64,000 bases of DNA, taken from the NCBI GenBank assembly GCA_025331445.1, contig JAIWNE010000141.1, positions 1 through 64,000 of the forward strand. The letters are read 5' to 3'. A program made the position numbers and the translations under genes. Origin of the DNA: Blakeslea trispora. Taxonomy: Eukaryota; Mucoromycota; Mucoromycetes; Mucorales; Choanephoraceae. This document shows positions 1 through 11,797 of this stretch, piece after piece (the first letter of the stretch is position 1; every line of letters starts with the position of its first letter). The notes beneath the pieces were generated by a model. That model saw only the letters and a program-made list of their open reading frames with translations. It made no database searches and was not told the origin of the DNA.

Positions 1-747
1 AATGATGACTTACCAGCAATAACTTGACGACCTCTACCCTTACCATCCTTGGCACCTTCAATAATACCGGGAAGATCAAGAATCTTTATAAATCGAAACA
101 ACATCAGTTTTCCTTCCTTCCTTCTTCTTCTTCTATTTGCCCAATTCTTTCTCATCTTACCTGAAGTTTAGCACCCTTATATTGAATGATACCGGGAACC
201 GTTGTCAAGGTTGTGAATTCATAAGCACCTACTTCAGAAGCAGTGCCTGTCAATTTGGACATCAAGGTAGATTTACCGACAGAAGGAAAACCTAAACATA
301 AACATGAGACATCACATTCGCATCTATTCCAATTCGAATCCATTTACCAACAAAACCAATACGAGCAACACCTGTCTTGGCGACATCGAAACCGACTGTA
401 TGAAGAAGAATAAGTATCATATTGTATTATTGAAATAAAGAAGAAATTTACCACCACCACCGCCACCACCACCAGAGGTAGGTGTCAATAAGTCACGCTT
501 AAGCTTAGCAAGCTTAGCCTTCAACTGACCCAAGTGATAAGACGTAGCCTTATTCTTTTGGGTCTTGGCCATTTCATTCTAATGAAGGGAGAAAAGTGAT
601 TTAGTCCTTATTTTCTGTTTAAAAGGTGGTGTTGGCTTGGAAACATACTTCGATTTCCTATGAAATAACGCATCATTTAGTTACAATAGTTTACAGTGCA
701 TTTTATATGTATTTCTTTTTTACCTTAATTTTATCGACCAAAGACAT
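1..747 (-). CDS. DRG1: DRG1/Rbg1-type GTPase, 5' part (partial at window edge)
   Basis: Developmentally regulated GTP-binding protein, a translation factor GTPase that in yeast and animals works with a DFRP partner on ribosomes. Reading leftwards the exons are 747-724, 578-452, 395-348, 291-161 and 83-14. All junctions are GT-AG and keep frame, and the gene continues beyond base 1. The first 133 residues are visible: start MSLVDKIK, the family helix [14 protein letters not shown], a poly-Gly linker, the P-loop GFPSVGKST, the switch region [11 protein letters not shown] and the G3 motif DLPGIIEG followed by [12 protein letters not shown]. The [11 protein letters not shown] and GAKDGKGRG wording fits DRG1 better than DRG2. 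The missing part should hold the rest of the G domain and the TGS domain. Confidence 0.93.
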
Positions 748-1017
748 ATTGACGAATGTTTGTGTTAATTCACTTGTGAAAAAAAAACAAAAAAAAACTT
801 GTATTCTTTTTTTTGCTTTAAAATTCGCTTCTAGAAACTAATTTTTTAGTTTGATTTTTTTTTTTTTTACGCACACACTTTGAATTCTTGCAAGCCACAC
901 GTATAGAGAATATGAATTTGGGGGAGATAATACGATTGGGGGGACAATTTCTCTATTTAATCCATCTTGTTGTAATTCATGCTTCTTTTCTTACTTTCTT
1001 TGTATAAGCAAGAAAAA

Positions 1018-1056
<39 letters not shown>

Positions 1057-1057
1057 A
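748..1057. other. Divergent intergenic region between DRG1 and RING gene
   Basis: About 310 bases separate the two divergent start codons. It holds poly-A/poly-T tracts (near 780-800 and 857-868) and ends in a CA dinucleotide run. No conserved motif is recognised, but it must contain both promoters. Confidence 0.5.
1019..1052 (+). repeat. (CA)n microsatellite in 5' leader
   Basis: About 17 CA units end 5 bases before the start codon at 1058 of the RING gene, so the repeat probably lies in its 5' UTR. Confidence 0.9.
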
Positions 1058-1728
1058 ATGGATCGAAAAGATATGTGCATCTTATGTGGAGAACTAAACA
1101 ATAATAAGAATCTAATTGAAGCAAGAGATTGTGAGCATCGCTTTCATCCTGCTTGGTAAAAAAAAAAAACATAAACTGCCTCTATAGTTAATCACCATTC
1201 TACTCCTATTTTGATAGTCTGGCTGAGCAACATCAAAGAGATTTCATATGTCCTGTTTGTCCTAACCAAATCATAGTTCACCTTCAAGGAAAAGGCAGTG
1301 ATACAAACTTGCAAGATACACTGAATGAAATCAAGGAACTTGTCTTAGAACTCCGAAAGGCCATCCGTCAAATGATTCATGATAAACAGCAACCCATAAC
1401 TATCAAGCAAGAGCAGCCTGTTGTTTCGATAGACAATTATGAGCCACCTTACTTAGACGAACGAACCCAGGCTATCGATAAATTGAAGACAACTTATTAT
1501 GATGTATCTAATCAACTTGATAAACAGATCATTGAATTGTGGCAGCAGTTTCATCAGGCAGCTCAATTGTTAACAAAGGACAAGGTGGCTTTTAATACTG
1601 AAGCAGAGGCCATCAAGGAGAAGCTTTTGCAACTTAAGCACGAACAGTCGTCTCTAGATTATCGCTTTGCCAATCAATTTATCAAGCTGGGACGCATCTG
1701 TTCTGTTCCATCTTGTTTGGAGGGATAA
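1058..1728 (+). CDS. RING-finger and coiled-coil protein
   Basis: A 202-residue protein from two exons, 1058-1155 and 1218-1728. The intron splits a TGT (Cys) codon. Residues 7-48 form a compact RING-like Zn finger: CILC, then CEHRFHPAC, then CPVC. This suggests an E3 ubiquitin or SUMO ligase type of fold. The rest is strongly helical and rich in Lys, Glu and Gln, consistent with coiled coil (for example KELVLELRKAIRQM and the stretch around residues 115-185). The exact orthologue is not recognised. The frame across the junction reconstitutes the Zn-ligand spacing, which supports the model. A zinc-binding role is seen directly; ligase activity is inference. Confidence 0.8.
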
Positions 1729-2165
1729 ATCAGAGATGGGTTCCTGATAACTACAGATGAAAGAAATAAAAAAAAAAAGGGAGGGCCTGAAGGAAATTCT
1801 GTCTGTTGTTTTCCATTATAGTAAAATATATCCATTCATTAAACAATAGGATAGCGAGCCTATAAACATACATGTACATGCTGGCTCCCTTACTAGCCGA
1901 ATTGCTTTTTCTGGTGATAAAATTACACAGATTCTTTTGGATTGATGTATCACAATGCTGGTAACCATCTGTAGAGTGTAGAAAAGTTTAGATTGAAACG
2001 TATGCTTCTAAATGACACTGCTTTATATATAGATATTTATATATCAAATCAACGAATTTATTCACAAATTGAGAGAGAAAGGGAGATAGTTTGAATCATT
2101 TTGAATGGTGATTCATAGTTTATACAACAAAAAAATTAATCATTTTTTTAATAAAGAACCTTAAT
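1729..2165. other. Convergent 3' region between RING gene and PGK1
   Basis: The two stop codons face each other across about 440 AT-rich bases. Poly-A tracts and AATAAA-like strings are present. I see no further gene. Confidence 0.5.
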
Positions 2166-3631
2166 TTAGTTCTTGGTGGAGAGAGCAGTAACACCAGGAA
2201 GTTCCTTACCCTCAAGGAGTTCAAGAGAGGCACCACCACCAGTAGAGATGTGAGAGACCTTTTCTTCAGCACCCCATTGAAGAGCAGCAGTAGCGGTATC
2301 ACCACCACCAATGATAGTGGTAGTATCTTCCTTGGTGGCTTCAATGACAGCGTTCAAGAGAGACTTGGTACCGTTGGCAAAAGGTTCGAATTCGAACACA
2401 CCGGCGGGACCGTTCCAGACAATAGTCTTGGACTTCAAGACTTCTTCACGGAAAACCTTGACGGATTCTTCACCACAGTCAAGACCTTCCAAATCATCAG
2501 AGATACCAGTGGATTCAGTAGCATAACCAGTCTTGGCCTTGGGGCTGAAGTCATCAGCAGTAACGAAATCGGTAGGGAGAAGAATCTTGACGTTCTTTTC
2601 TTGAGCCTTCTTCATCAAACCAGGAACCAACTTGGAACCAGCTTCATCGTAAAGAGACTTACCAATCTATTATCATATTCAGATTAGAACACAATCACAT
2701 GATAATCCCCTTTTTTTTCCACGCGTTATTTCTCTCCGTCTCAATTCTTACCTTCATGTTATCAAGAGTCTTCTTGAAAGTGAAAGCCATACCACCACAG
2801 ATGATCAAGGAGTTGACCTTATCAAGCATGTTTTCAATCAATTGAATCTTATCAGAGACCTTGGCACCACCGAGGATAGCAAGGAAAGGACGAGCAGGGT
2901 TTTCAAGAGCCTTGGCAAAGTATTCAAGTTCCTTTTGCATGAGGAAACCAGCGGCACGTTGAGGAAGGTCAACACCAACCATGGAAGAGTGAGCACGGTG
3001 AGCAGTACCGAAAGCATCGTTGACATAGACATCAGCAAGCTTGGTCAAAGAGGCACGGAAAGCCTTGACCTTTTCGGCATCAGCCTTGACCTTGTTACCG
3101 TCAACCTTGGCAGAACCTTCTTCTTCGATGTGGAAACGCAAGTTTTCCAACAAGATGACCTTACCACCGGTAGCGGCTTGACAGGTCTTTTCAACTTCTT
3201 CACCAACACAGTCGTTCAAGAACTCAACAGGCTTACCCAAGAGCTTTTCGACTTCGGCAGCAACAGGCTTAAGAGAGTACTTTTCAACAACTTCACCGTT
3301 GGGACGACCCAAGTGAGACATCAAGATGACAGCAGAGGCACCTTGTTCAAGAGCATACTTGACAGTAGGAAGAGCTTGAACGATACGGTTGTTGTTGGTG
3401 ATAGCACCATCCTTCAAGGGAACGTTGAAGTCAACACTATCAAAACGCGACAAAGTTGCATTAATTTTCAATTTCCAAAAAAATAATGTTTCATCAAGAT
3501 AAGATGTTTCGATAAAGACAATCACTTCTCCCACTCTTCTCTTTTATAGCTTCATCAAGAACTTACCGAATGAGAACGCGCTTATCCTTGAGTTCAAGGT
3601 CACGAATAGAAAGCTTGTTGGACAAAGACAT
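2166..3631 (-). CDS. PGK1: Phosphoglycerate kinase
   Basis: Glycolytic enzyme of the cytosol that transfers phosphate from 1,3-bisphosphoglycerate to ADP. Exons are 3631-3567, 3436-2752 and 2666-2166, giving 416 residues, the normal length. Visible hallmarks are the N-terminal substrate site [11 protein letters not shown], the basic patch [34 protein letters not shown], the hinge [14 protein letters not shown] and the nucleotide site [18 protein letters not shown] with the C-terminal GGGDTATA. Codon use is strongly biased (C-ending codons), as expected for a highly expressed gene, and this creates long open frames on the opposite strand. The start [18 protein letters not shown] is typical of the family. 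Confidence 0.98.
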
Positions 3632-4948
3632 TTTGTATAAAGTTTAATAAAAAAGAAGATAAAAGATAAAAAAAAAATTTGGTCTATATAATTTTTGCGT
3701 CCGAGAAAAAAAAAACTTTTCGGACTTTTCTACGACAATCCAGATCCATCGATTGGCCGATGGTTCTGATTATTCTTTTTCTTTTGGGGGTAGAATGTGA
3801 GCGGAGAGAATTCACACGTTGAAATCATAAGTTAATTTTCTTTCGTTTACACCTTTTGTGTTTATAAACAGACAAAAAAAATGAAACATTTCTCTCTAAA
3901 GAAAAACAGTAGAAAAGCTAATTTGGCCCAAGTAACAAGAGTGGCTTGATCAAACTGGAAAAACGAAATGAACTAGTGAAGGAGATGATGGTTTATTGAG
4001 TTGTGTTGTAGTGTTTATGTTCTCTATCACACTACGTTTTGAAGCAGAAGGCTCGGTTGAATGCGGATAGCCCGAGCTTCTTGATGTCATAAAATGAGAA
4101 AAATTGGCTTCCATAGCAAGTACTGGCTTCAACAGACCTAAAGTCAGTCAATCGCATATAGTATTCTTCAGTCTACATTGATTTTTCTGATGAATGTGTT
4201 CAGCTACCCCTTATTGCTAAAGAACATTAGTATCAAGAGAATTCATTGGATTCGGTTTGACACGCGAACAGTTTGAATTTCAAGATAATTCTGAAATGTT
4301 CTATAAATAATAAGGCCGGTTGCAGATTGATGGGACCATTGCTTGTCTTGGCTTCATTTTCTTTTTCATCTGTGTATTGGAAGCTAGAGCAAAGAGAAAA
4401 TCAGCCCTATTGAACAAGAGTTGTTTGAAATTCCTTGACAACCAGGCCGTAATGTGTATTCCTTTGCAGAAATAAACTATGTAATGCTTTAGTGCTTTGA
4501 CTTGATTGCTAACATCATTTCAAGGTTCACTAACCTTTTCTTTTTAAGGATGTAGGAAGAGCATAGATGAGTGGCAAGTGTGAACTTGAGCGAAACATTC
4601 GGCATATGTATTTGTTAAGTCTTTGCCATTTTGTTTGATCACTTTCTGAAAATCCAGCTGAAACTTAAGTCGAGCAAAGATATCGACCCTGAAGAAAATG
4701 AAAGTCTGAATGTTTGATTTAAAGGCTTTGAAGCTATTGACCAATGTCTAATGTTCTTTCAAAAGAAAAAAGTAGTACATTTTAGCGCTTCAAGTTTAGA
4801 AGCATCTCAAGGGAGGCGGGCTTTTTAAGAAAAATAAAGGTGTTAGTATACAAATCCTCTCTGCCTGAAATGCTTGAGCTTCAAAAGAACAAAAAGTTTC
4901 AAATGCATTAACACCAATTGATCGAAATCTCTGACCAAGATGAATATT
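3632..4948. other. Intergenic region between PGK1 promoter side and IML2-like 3' end
   Basis: The first 250 bases upstream of PGK1 are pyrimidine/purine-rich promoter-like DNA. The remainder contains only short open frames on the minus strand (60 and 66 codons at 3950-4132 and 4544-4744). They have no recognisable motif and no convincing exon partners. Confidence 0.45.
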
Positions 4949-7092
4949 TTATTTCTTTTGGGTCACAGATAATGTATCGATCTCTGCAAGACAGTTGTGG
5001 CATTTGAACAAAATATTGCTCTCGAGACTATACTTGTTTTTAGCGTGAGGACCTGCACCCACGTTAAATTGACCTTTTTCACTCATTTTGATGATGGACT
5101 GAATGATGTCTTTTGCTTTTTGATAATCCTGATCATAGATAGACATACGAGCTTCTTCATAGCGAGTGAAATAGTAAATATAATGATCCAATTGAATCTT
5201 GTCTGCATTGTCCATGACGCCCTGAATAGACTCAGCATGCAATTCCTTCCAAGCTTGCTTCTGTTTGTTGTCCTCGTGGCCATAGCGATCGAGCAAGAGG
5301 CGAAGGATCATGGTACGAAGATAGTGACAGAGACACAAATCATCATAATAGTTGAGCACCTCTGCGTATGCTGTTTTGGTTGACAGACGATCAATCTCTT
5401 TTGTAGTACGTGCCAAGTTAGCCTCTAGCAAGTCTCGTGACATGAATTCGAAAGCACTGAAGGCATTCAATGCTTCCAAATCAGGCAACAAGAGAGAATC
5501 GTCCTGTGCGATGAATTTACGAGCTTTTCGAGAGACAAATTTCTCCACAGGAATTGATTTACCAGCAATCTTTTGCTTCGCTCCAGTTACTTTTTGCATC
5601 ATGATATGGGCTTGTTTCAACAATTTACTCTGTTCTTTGCTGTCTTTTTCTTCTAGTGAGAGCATATAAAGTGAGAGAGCTTGAAGATAATAATAGACAG
5701 CCTTGGACCAATTGCTTTCCTGTTGCAACTTAGTGTAACATACTTGACTCCCTTGCCAGTTTTGTTGCAATGAGTTAATCAAGCCCAGCTCCCAATAACA
5801 CATATGCTGCAATTGCTTCCAATCCTTTTGCATATCGATGGCCTTTTGATACTGTTGTTTTGCTTGATCTAATAGACCTCGGGTGCTTAATTGACGACCT
5901 GAAAAGTAGAGAAAGAAGACACCATCTGGATAGAGTTTTAGGTTGTAGGCCAATACACGGTCTGCTAGTTCTTCGTTGATATCAGAGAGTGGAATGAGTT
6001 TAGGCATGATGATATGATACATCATAATAACCATATCACAAAATTGTCTTCGAAGACCCTCGTTTGCATCTTGAAGGGGAGGAAGTTCAGAAAGAGCAAG
6101 ACCAGCATACTCTTCCCACCCACCAACTGACTCCAATATCTCCATACCCTCTTGTCGATCACTTGTGAAGCCAACAAACTCAATCACTTTGACTACAGAA
6201 GCAGGTAGTAGCGAAATCATAATATTGAAGAGACCTACACCGAGAGAGACACCTGATGTAAAGTGATCATCCAAATGATAGGCTGAGACGTCTTTGCCCT
6301 GTATAGCTTCATCTTGAACCTGACTCAAGAATTTGTGCAAGACACGATAGGTATTATAACTTGATCTGACATGTAAGCCTTCACGCAAAAACGCAACCAA
6401 ACTTTCATCATGAACAATGCACAGCAATGCTTTTAAAAGATAAGATTCGGCATACACGAGTTCCTATTAAAGAAAAGAAGAAAATAGAAAGCATTATGTA
6501 CCATGTTACACACGTGTTTAAATAAATATATAATTAATATAAGACTTACAGCATGACGGTGTAAACGGGACATTGAAGAAACATCTTGAACAGACATGCC
6601 CTTGACCCAAGAAGTGATATTGCCAAACCAACCTGTCTCCTTTTTACGCAACGCATCAGCCAATTGAATGGTTTGTTTTAAGGCTTCAATGGCTTCCGCA
6701 ATATCCCCCTTTTCAAATGTCATCATGCTCTTGAGAAATAAGATAAAGGCGTGACCTAACGAATGGTATAGGCTTTTGTCTTGTTTGGGTTTTAGAATAG
6801 ACTCTGCGTCTGAGATACGAGAATTCAAAAAGAGATCCATCGCCTGTCTTACTTGACTGATATCTTCAAGCAGACTATCCTGAGCTGCATGCCAATGTTT
6901 AGACGAAATAGTGAGTTGAGGCAAAGGCTTGTCCTCTTCCTCTTCTTCCAAGTCCTTGGCTTTGTGGATGGAGGTCATGGACTGGCCCATGCGACTAATG
7001 CTTCGGAATGACAAGTTGACATTGCTAGCTGACTTGCTTCCTTGCTCTAGACCTTCGGGTCTCTTTTTTGTTGAAATGCTTGGTAAAGGCAT
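4949..7092 (-). CDS. IML2: Iml2/TTC39-type tetratricopeptide protein
   Basis: Two exons, 7092-6550 and 6463-4949, give 685 residues. The sequence matches the fungal Iml2 / animal TTC39 family (DUF3808). Features include an acidic linker DLEEEEEDKPLPQ near residue 50, the segment ALKQTIQLADALRKKETGW, a long helical body and a C-terminal TPR-like part (LYPDGVFFLYFSGRQLSTRG, then helix pairs). In yeast the relative is a protein of the mitochondrial outer membrane and cytosol linked to lipid-droplet inclusion clearance. That role is family knowledge, not visible here. The intron restores frame exactly (HA|ELVYAES). The C-terminal residues are Gln-Lys-Lys. Confidence 0.88.
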
Positions 7093-9378
7093 TGAATAAA
7101 AAAAAAAAGAATCAATTGCAAAGTTTCACTCTAATAAAAAAAAAAAATAAGAAAAAATGGCCAGTGTTCTAAAAAAAATTAGACAGGTAAAAATAGAGAG
7201 AGTGAAGGGGGGACGTAAAGGGGCAGTGCTGTGGTGGATTGCCATAAAAGGAGAAGTGTAAATCGCTTCCAATGACACACATTTTGTGTAGGCCCATTTC
7301 TTTCACTTGACTTTCGGTCGATCATCCCCCCCATTTCCTCTTTCATGTACTGCAAGTAATACGCTTCCTTATATCTGACTCATCACATTGACCTTTTCTT
7401 TTTAGGCCTTGACAGTATTGGTTTTCTCGACATCATTAGAGCCAAACTATTAAAAATCTCAAAAAGGAATAATGTCATCTAATTCCAAACTCAATTCGGC
7501 CGAATTTTTTCCATGGATATCTCATTCAGTCTATGACTGCCTACTTGTGTCAAGAAGCCAGCTGTCAGTCAATTCAATCGAATCAAGTATTTTGACCCTT
7601 ATTTTGTTTTATTTGAAGCTTATTGTTAAGATCTATCTAACAAGCCTTATTTCACTCACCCACTCAACAAACAAACAAACAAAAAAGATTTTTTTTCTGC
7701 TGTATGGGCTTGTCCATTGCCACGGCTTTGGTCAGTTTAGCTTGCATTGTTTCAACTTTAAAGAAGCTAAATTCTCCGAGTACTAGTTTATCCTATGCTA
7801 ATATTAACATCGTTAGCTATAGTTTTTCTATAATTAAAGCTTTAGATATATCGAGTAGCTGTCAAGAACAGGAATGCCGAGATATCTGTTCACAAAAGTT
7901 TGACTGTTCTGGCTATATGAAGCCAATGAGCAACTCACCGAGTCAAGCTACAGGAAATGGATACTCGACTTGTAAACGCTGCTTGAGGTCATCCTCCCTC
8001 TTTTTCATTTAAAGGATTTGATGCATGACCTTATCATATATGCAGGCTATATCGAATTAGTGTATCGTTTCTGTCAATAAGCTTGTGATCATCAAGAAGG
8101 ACTTGTTTTACAACGGATTCAAAAGGAACTGTATGGTAGAAAATAAAAACTATGCAAGATTTTCGTGCATGTCAAACAAAAAGAGTTCTTAGGGAGGAAC
8201 AATAAGGAATAGCAGGTAAAAGAAAAGAGCCTATTGTTCTGTATGGTTTCTATTCATGTACTTACCACTAATGTCTGCATATATGTTCCTGAAAAGGTAA
8301 AAGTTTTGTAGATTGAGGGCAATGCATTGTTAAAATCACTTGTTTAAAACGCTTTTTTGCAGATTTTGGCATGAGACTTAAAAGCTTATTTTCTTTTTCG
8401 CATTCAGATTGTAATAAACAATAAAGCTTCATAATTAACTTAAAAAAAAGTAAGCTGATTTCTGTGTTGATAAAGTAACGAATAAATGTACATGAAAGCA
8501 ACAGGTATTTTGTTTCTGTTTCTTTTCATAGTGTGCTTTTGTCATTTCTTTCCTCTTCTCATTTGGCCTTATCAATTTTTGCAGTCTAGTCAAGAAAGTA
8601 AGCGTGTTACATGGTAACATGAGTTATGTCTCACATCTTTTTTACCTGTGCGCTGTTTTTAATAATTAAATTTGTTATGCTGCAAAACAAAGATTGTTAT
8701 CCATTCAACACACTAACTCTTTTAAAATCTCTTACTTTTGATAGCATAAGCTCTTTTCTGTCTGCCTCCTTCTGGTTTCTCACTATAGCAATACATTTTT
8801 TATTTTTAAATGGCAATTTCTTTTTTGTTTGGCAGTTCACTAAAGAAAGGTTTTATTTATTAAAAAGTCTGCGTAACCTATTAAAATGGCCAGCTTGAAT
8901 CACTTTTTTAAAAGATCTGTATTCATTTTAAGCAAATAGGCCAAAACTACTTAGTAGGACAGTTTTGCTATCTATACATCAAGCATGGCTCTATCGACTT
9001 GAATTTATATTTCCTTGGCTATCTTTTTTTTTCCAGTAAGTCTTCCATTCTTTGTTAAAAAATAAGGATCTACAAAATAAACCTTAGTTGGTCTTTTTAT
9101 TACTATTGAGGGAGTCTTATTTGTGCGGACTTGTTTTGGACAATGTGTAGCCAATTTCTCGAAAGGTGATTATTCTTGCGTACCTGAAGTTGCACACACT
9201 TGAGCATTTTACAAGCATGAAATAAAAATAAAAATCGGCTATTAAAATAAGGAAAACAACATAGCACTATATATTGGCCAAACAGGTTCATACTGTTTCT
9301 CTTTCCTTTCCTTTTTCTTTTTTCCTTTTTCTGGTCTTTTAATACACACACAGTTATTTCATTGTTGTTATTGGCTTT
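7093..9378. other. 2.3 kb intergenic region
   Basis: Between the IML2-like start and the TBC gene start. The first ~350 bases look like promoter DNA with poly-A and poly-T tracts. The rest is AT-rich with several short open frames, of which only the one at 7704-8012 looks at all gene-like (listed separately). Confidence 0.4.
7704..8012 (+). CDS. Possible small secreted or membrane protein (doubtful)
   Basis: A 102-codon open frame with a hydrophobic N-terminus (MGLSIATALVSLACIVSTL) that could be a signal sequence or anchor. It is followed by a polar part with six cysteines (CQEQECRDIC, CSGY, CKRC). The leader just upstream is a CA-rich stretch (caaacaaacaaac), as often seen in fungal 5' UTRs. 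No homology is recognised and the frame may continue through an intron (a GT near 7988 and an AG near 8042). It may be spurious. Confidence 0.2.
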   Translation: MGLSIATALVSLACIVSTLKKLNSPSTSLSYANINIVSYSFSIIKALDISSSCQEQECRDICSQKFDCSGYMKPMSNSPSQATGNGYSTCKRCLRSSSLFFI

Positions 9379-11797
9379 ATGAACGAACCAAACTACAGAC
9401 GTTTCTCTGGTCGAGTGCGATCGTCTTCTTTTAACCACTCGTTTACTCGGCGTCAGCAACCAGAGATAATGACCAGAAGAAGACCTAGTTTTGATTCCCA
9501 CAATAGACAACAAAGAATAAAGGAACAGCAATTACAAGAACAACAAAGACAACAGCACCAGCAACAACAACATCATGTTTCGACCAATAATTACCTAAAT
9601 GTTGCTAAACCACGTTTTCCTACAGGAGGCACTTCTTCTGTTGATGAATCAGGGTCAGAAATTGAAGACGACGATATCTCTATCTATCAAAGCTACATGT
9701 ATACGCCCTCTGTTTCAACTTCTCAGCTAGAAAATCAAAAGCCACTCGTAGGTAAATACTTTATTAAAAATTGGAATTACTCCTTAATATTTTAGAGTCT
9801 AAGTCAATTGATAAATTAGATTCACCTAACTCAATCGCATCCTTGGAAGATCAAAGTAGCAATAAGTCACTCTCACATTCACTCAAAGAAAGGCTATCGG
9901 TTTCTCGAATGAGCCTAAGAAAAGGAGGAACATCATCCTCATCTTCTATCAGTAGTCATAAGTTTGGAAACATCCTTGGAAGTAAAAGTAGCAATAGCAA
10001 TCTAAGCAATACAGAGCAACCTCAACAACTGTATGATGATGGTAGTAATGCAATCTATCCACCTCCTCAGAAGCAGACAGGCGAAAGGTAAGAAGAAAAA
10101 AAAAAAGAAGAAGAAGAACAAAGTTGTGTTTCGACAAAAAAGGAATCTTTTAAGGGAAGGGTTGATCTCTGTACCTCTTAACAACTAATTGATACTCTTT
10201 TATCAATAGAGATCAGTACGGGTTCCTAAAAAGCTCTCAATGGGTTACAGCAGATGCTTATGCTCAATTCGAACAAAAATATACACCTATTGTCAAGAGA
10301 CGACTTCAAAAATGGAGACAACTTTTACACGAAAACAATGACCAGTGGCCATCAAGAAGCAATAAAGGTGAGCCGATCTTTTGTATCTTTGACATGTCTG
10401 AAAAAGATCAATTGACACATTCTTTACTTTTATCAGTCAAGCGTTACATCCGAAAAGGTATACCACCAGAGCTAAGAGGACAGGTAAGGAAATTAAATGC
10501 GTGTGACAGGGTGCTACAGGATTTGTTAAATTTATTACAATTGAGAAAAGGCATGGTTACATTACAGTGGAGCAAGAACCAAAATGGAAGCCAATGGAGG
10601 TCTTTATTTCGAACTGGTTGATCGTGCTGAACGAATGGGAAATGAAAATGAAAACATGGAGATTATTGATAGAGGTAGTTTTACTATACATGTGGACAGA
10701 TTTCTCAAATAATTTCTAATCTGTTTATCAGATTTGCATAGAACTTTTCCTGAAAACAATCGCTTTAGACCAGAGTCAATGATAAACAACAACAATACAA
10801 CAGCAGAAGAGAAAATGAACATACCCATCATCAAGTCATTACGTCGTGTCTTGCTTGCCTTTTCTCTATATTCCCCTTCTATTGGCTACTGTCAGTCATT
10901 GAACTACATTGCAGGCATGCTTTTGCTATTTATGACAGAAGAAGAAGCGTTTTGGACATTTGTCATTCTGGTGACCGAAATCCTTCCTCCAAACATATAC
11001 GATGTGACGATGGAAGGTGCCAATATTGATCAGAACGTGCTAATGATTTTGATCTCCGAAAGGCTACCTCATCTTTGGAACAGGCTTTCAGGAGGCAAAT
11101 CATTCTGGGATTGCGAAGAACAAGAGTCAGTGGGTATGCCTACCTGCTCTTTAGTTACAAGCCATTGGTTTCTGACTCTGTTTATCAATATATTGCCGGT
11201 GGAGGTAAATCGAAAAAGATTTGTTAAAAATGATGGTCATCGCTAAAGTCTTTCCTCTTTTCTATAGACTGTGTTGCGTGTATGGGATTGTTTATTCTAG
11301 TAAGACAAAAGAAATCAGCACTTTTAATTCTTGAAGATCTTAATCTCTTCTCTCTCTCTTTTTTCTTTAGTGATGGCCAAAAAGTTTTGTTTCGAATCGC
11401 TTTGGGCATTTTTAAACTAAATGAAAATGAAATACTTCAAGTACAAGATCCTCTTGAGGTCTTTCAAGTTATTCAGGTATAAAAAAGAAAGAGAACACAT
11501 CAATTGAATACGAGAACTAATTGTAATTCTTGATAGAACATGCCAAAAAGAATGGTTGATTGCAACAAATTGATTGACGGTACATATATGCAATATGCAG
11601 CAACAACTAGAGTAACAGATGAAGAGATTGTGGATCGTCGGGAATTATTTAAGAAAAGAAGAGATGAAAGACGGAGAAATATCCCGGTTCAGAAAGGACA
11701 TAAACTACTCAAGCGCTCAACTATGCGGGGCGCTATTATTCACAAAGCAAAGGAAGCGCGCTACTATGTCGAGAGAGCAAAAACTGTTCGAAAATAA
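9379..11797 (+). CDS. TBC-domain Rab GTPase-activating protein
   Basis: Nine exons: 9379-9751, 9796-10087, 10210-10367, 10437-10483, 10551-10674, 10732-11204, 11268-11299, 11371-11476 and 11537-11797, giving 621 residues. The first ~200 residues are low-complexity (Arg/Ser, a Gln-rich run near residue 55, Ser-rich). Then come the pre-TBC motif DQYGFLKSSQW and the TBC domain starting RYIRKGIPPELRGQAWLHY. Both catalytic fingers are present: the Arg finger in IDRDLHR (about residue 335) and the Gln finger in IGYCQSLNYI (about residue 384). It should therefore be an active RabGAP in membrane traffic. The architecture resembles the Gyp3/Msb3 and GRTP1 kind, but I do not assign an orthologue. The C-terminus is Lys/Arg-rich. 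Confidence 0.9.

Noticed and set aside
3950..4744. Minus-strand frames of 60 and 66 codons between PGK1 and the IML2-like gene.
   Set aside because: Short, without motif, and no splice partners give a longer protein.
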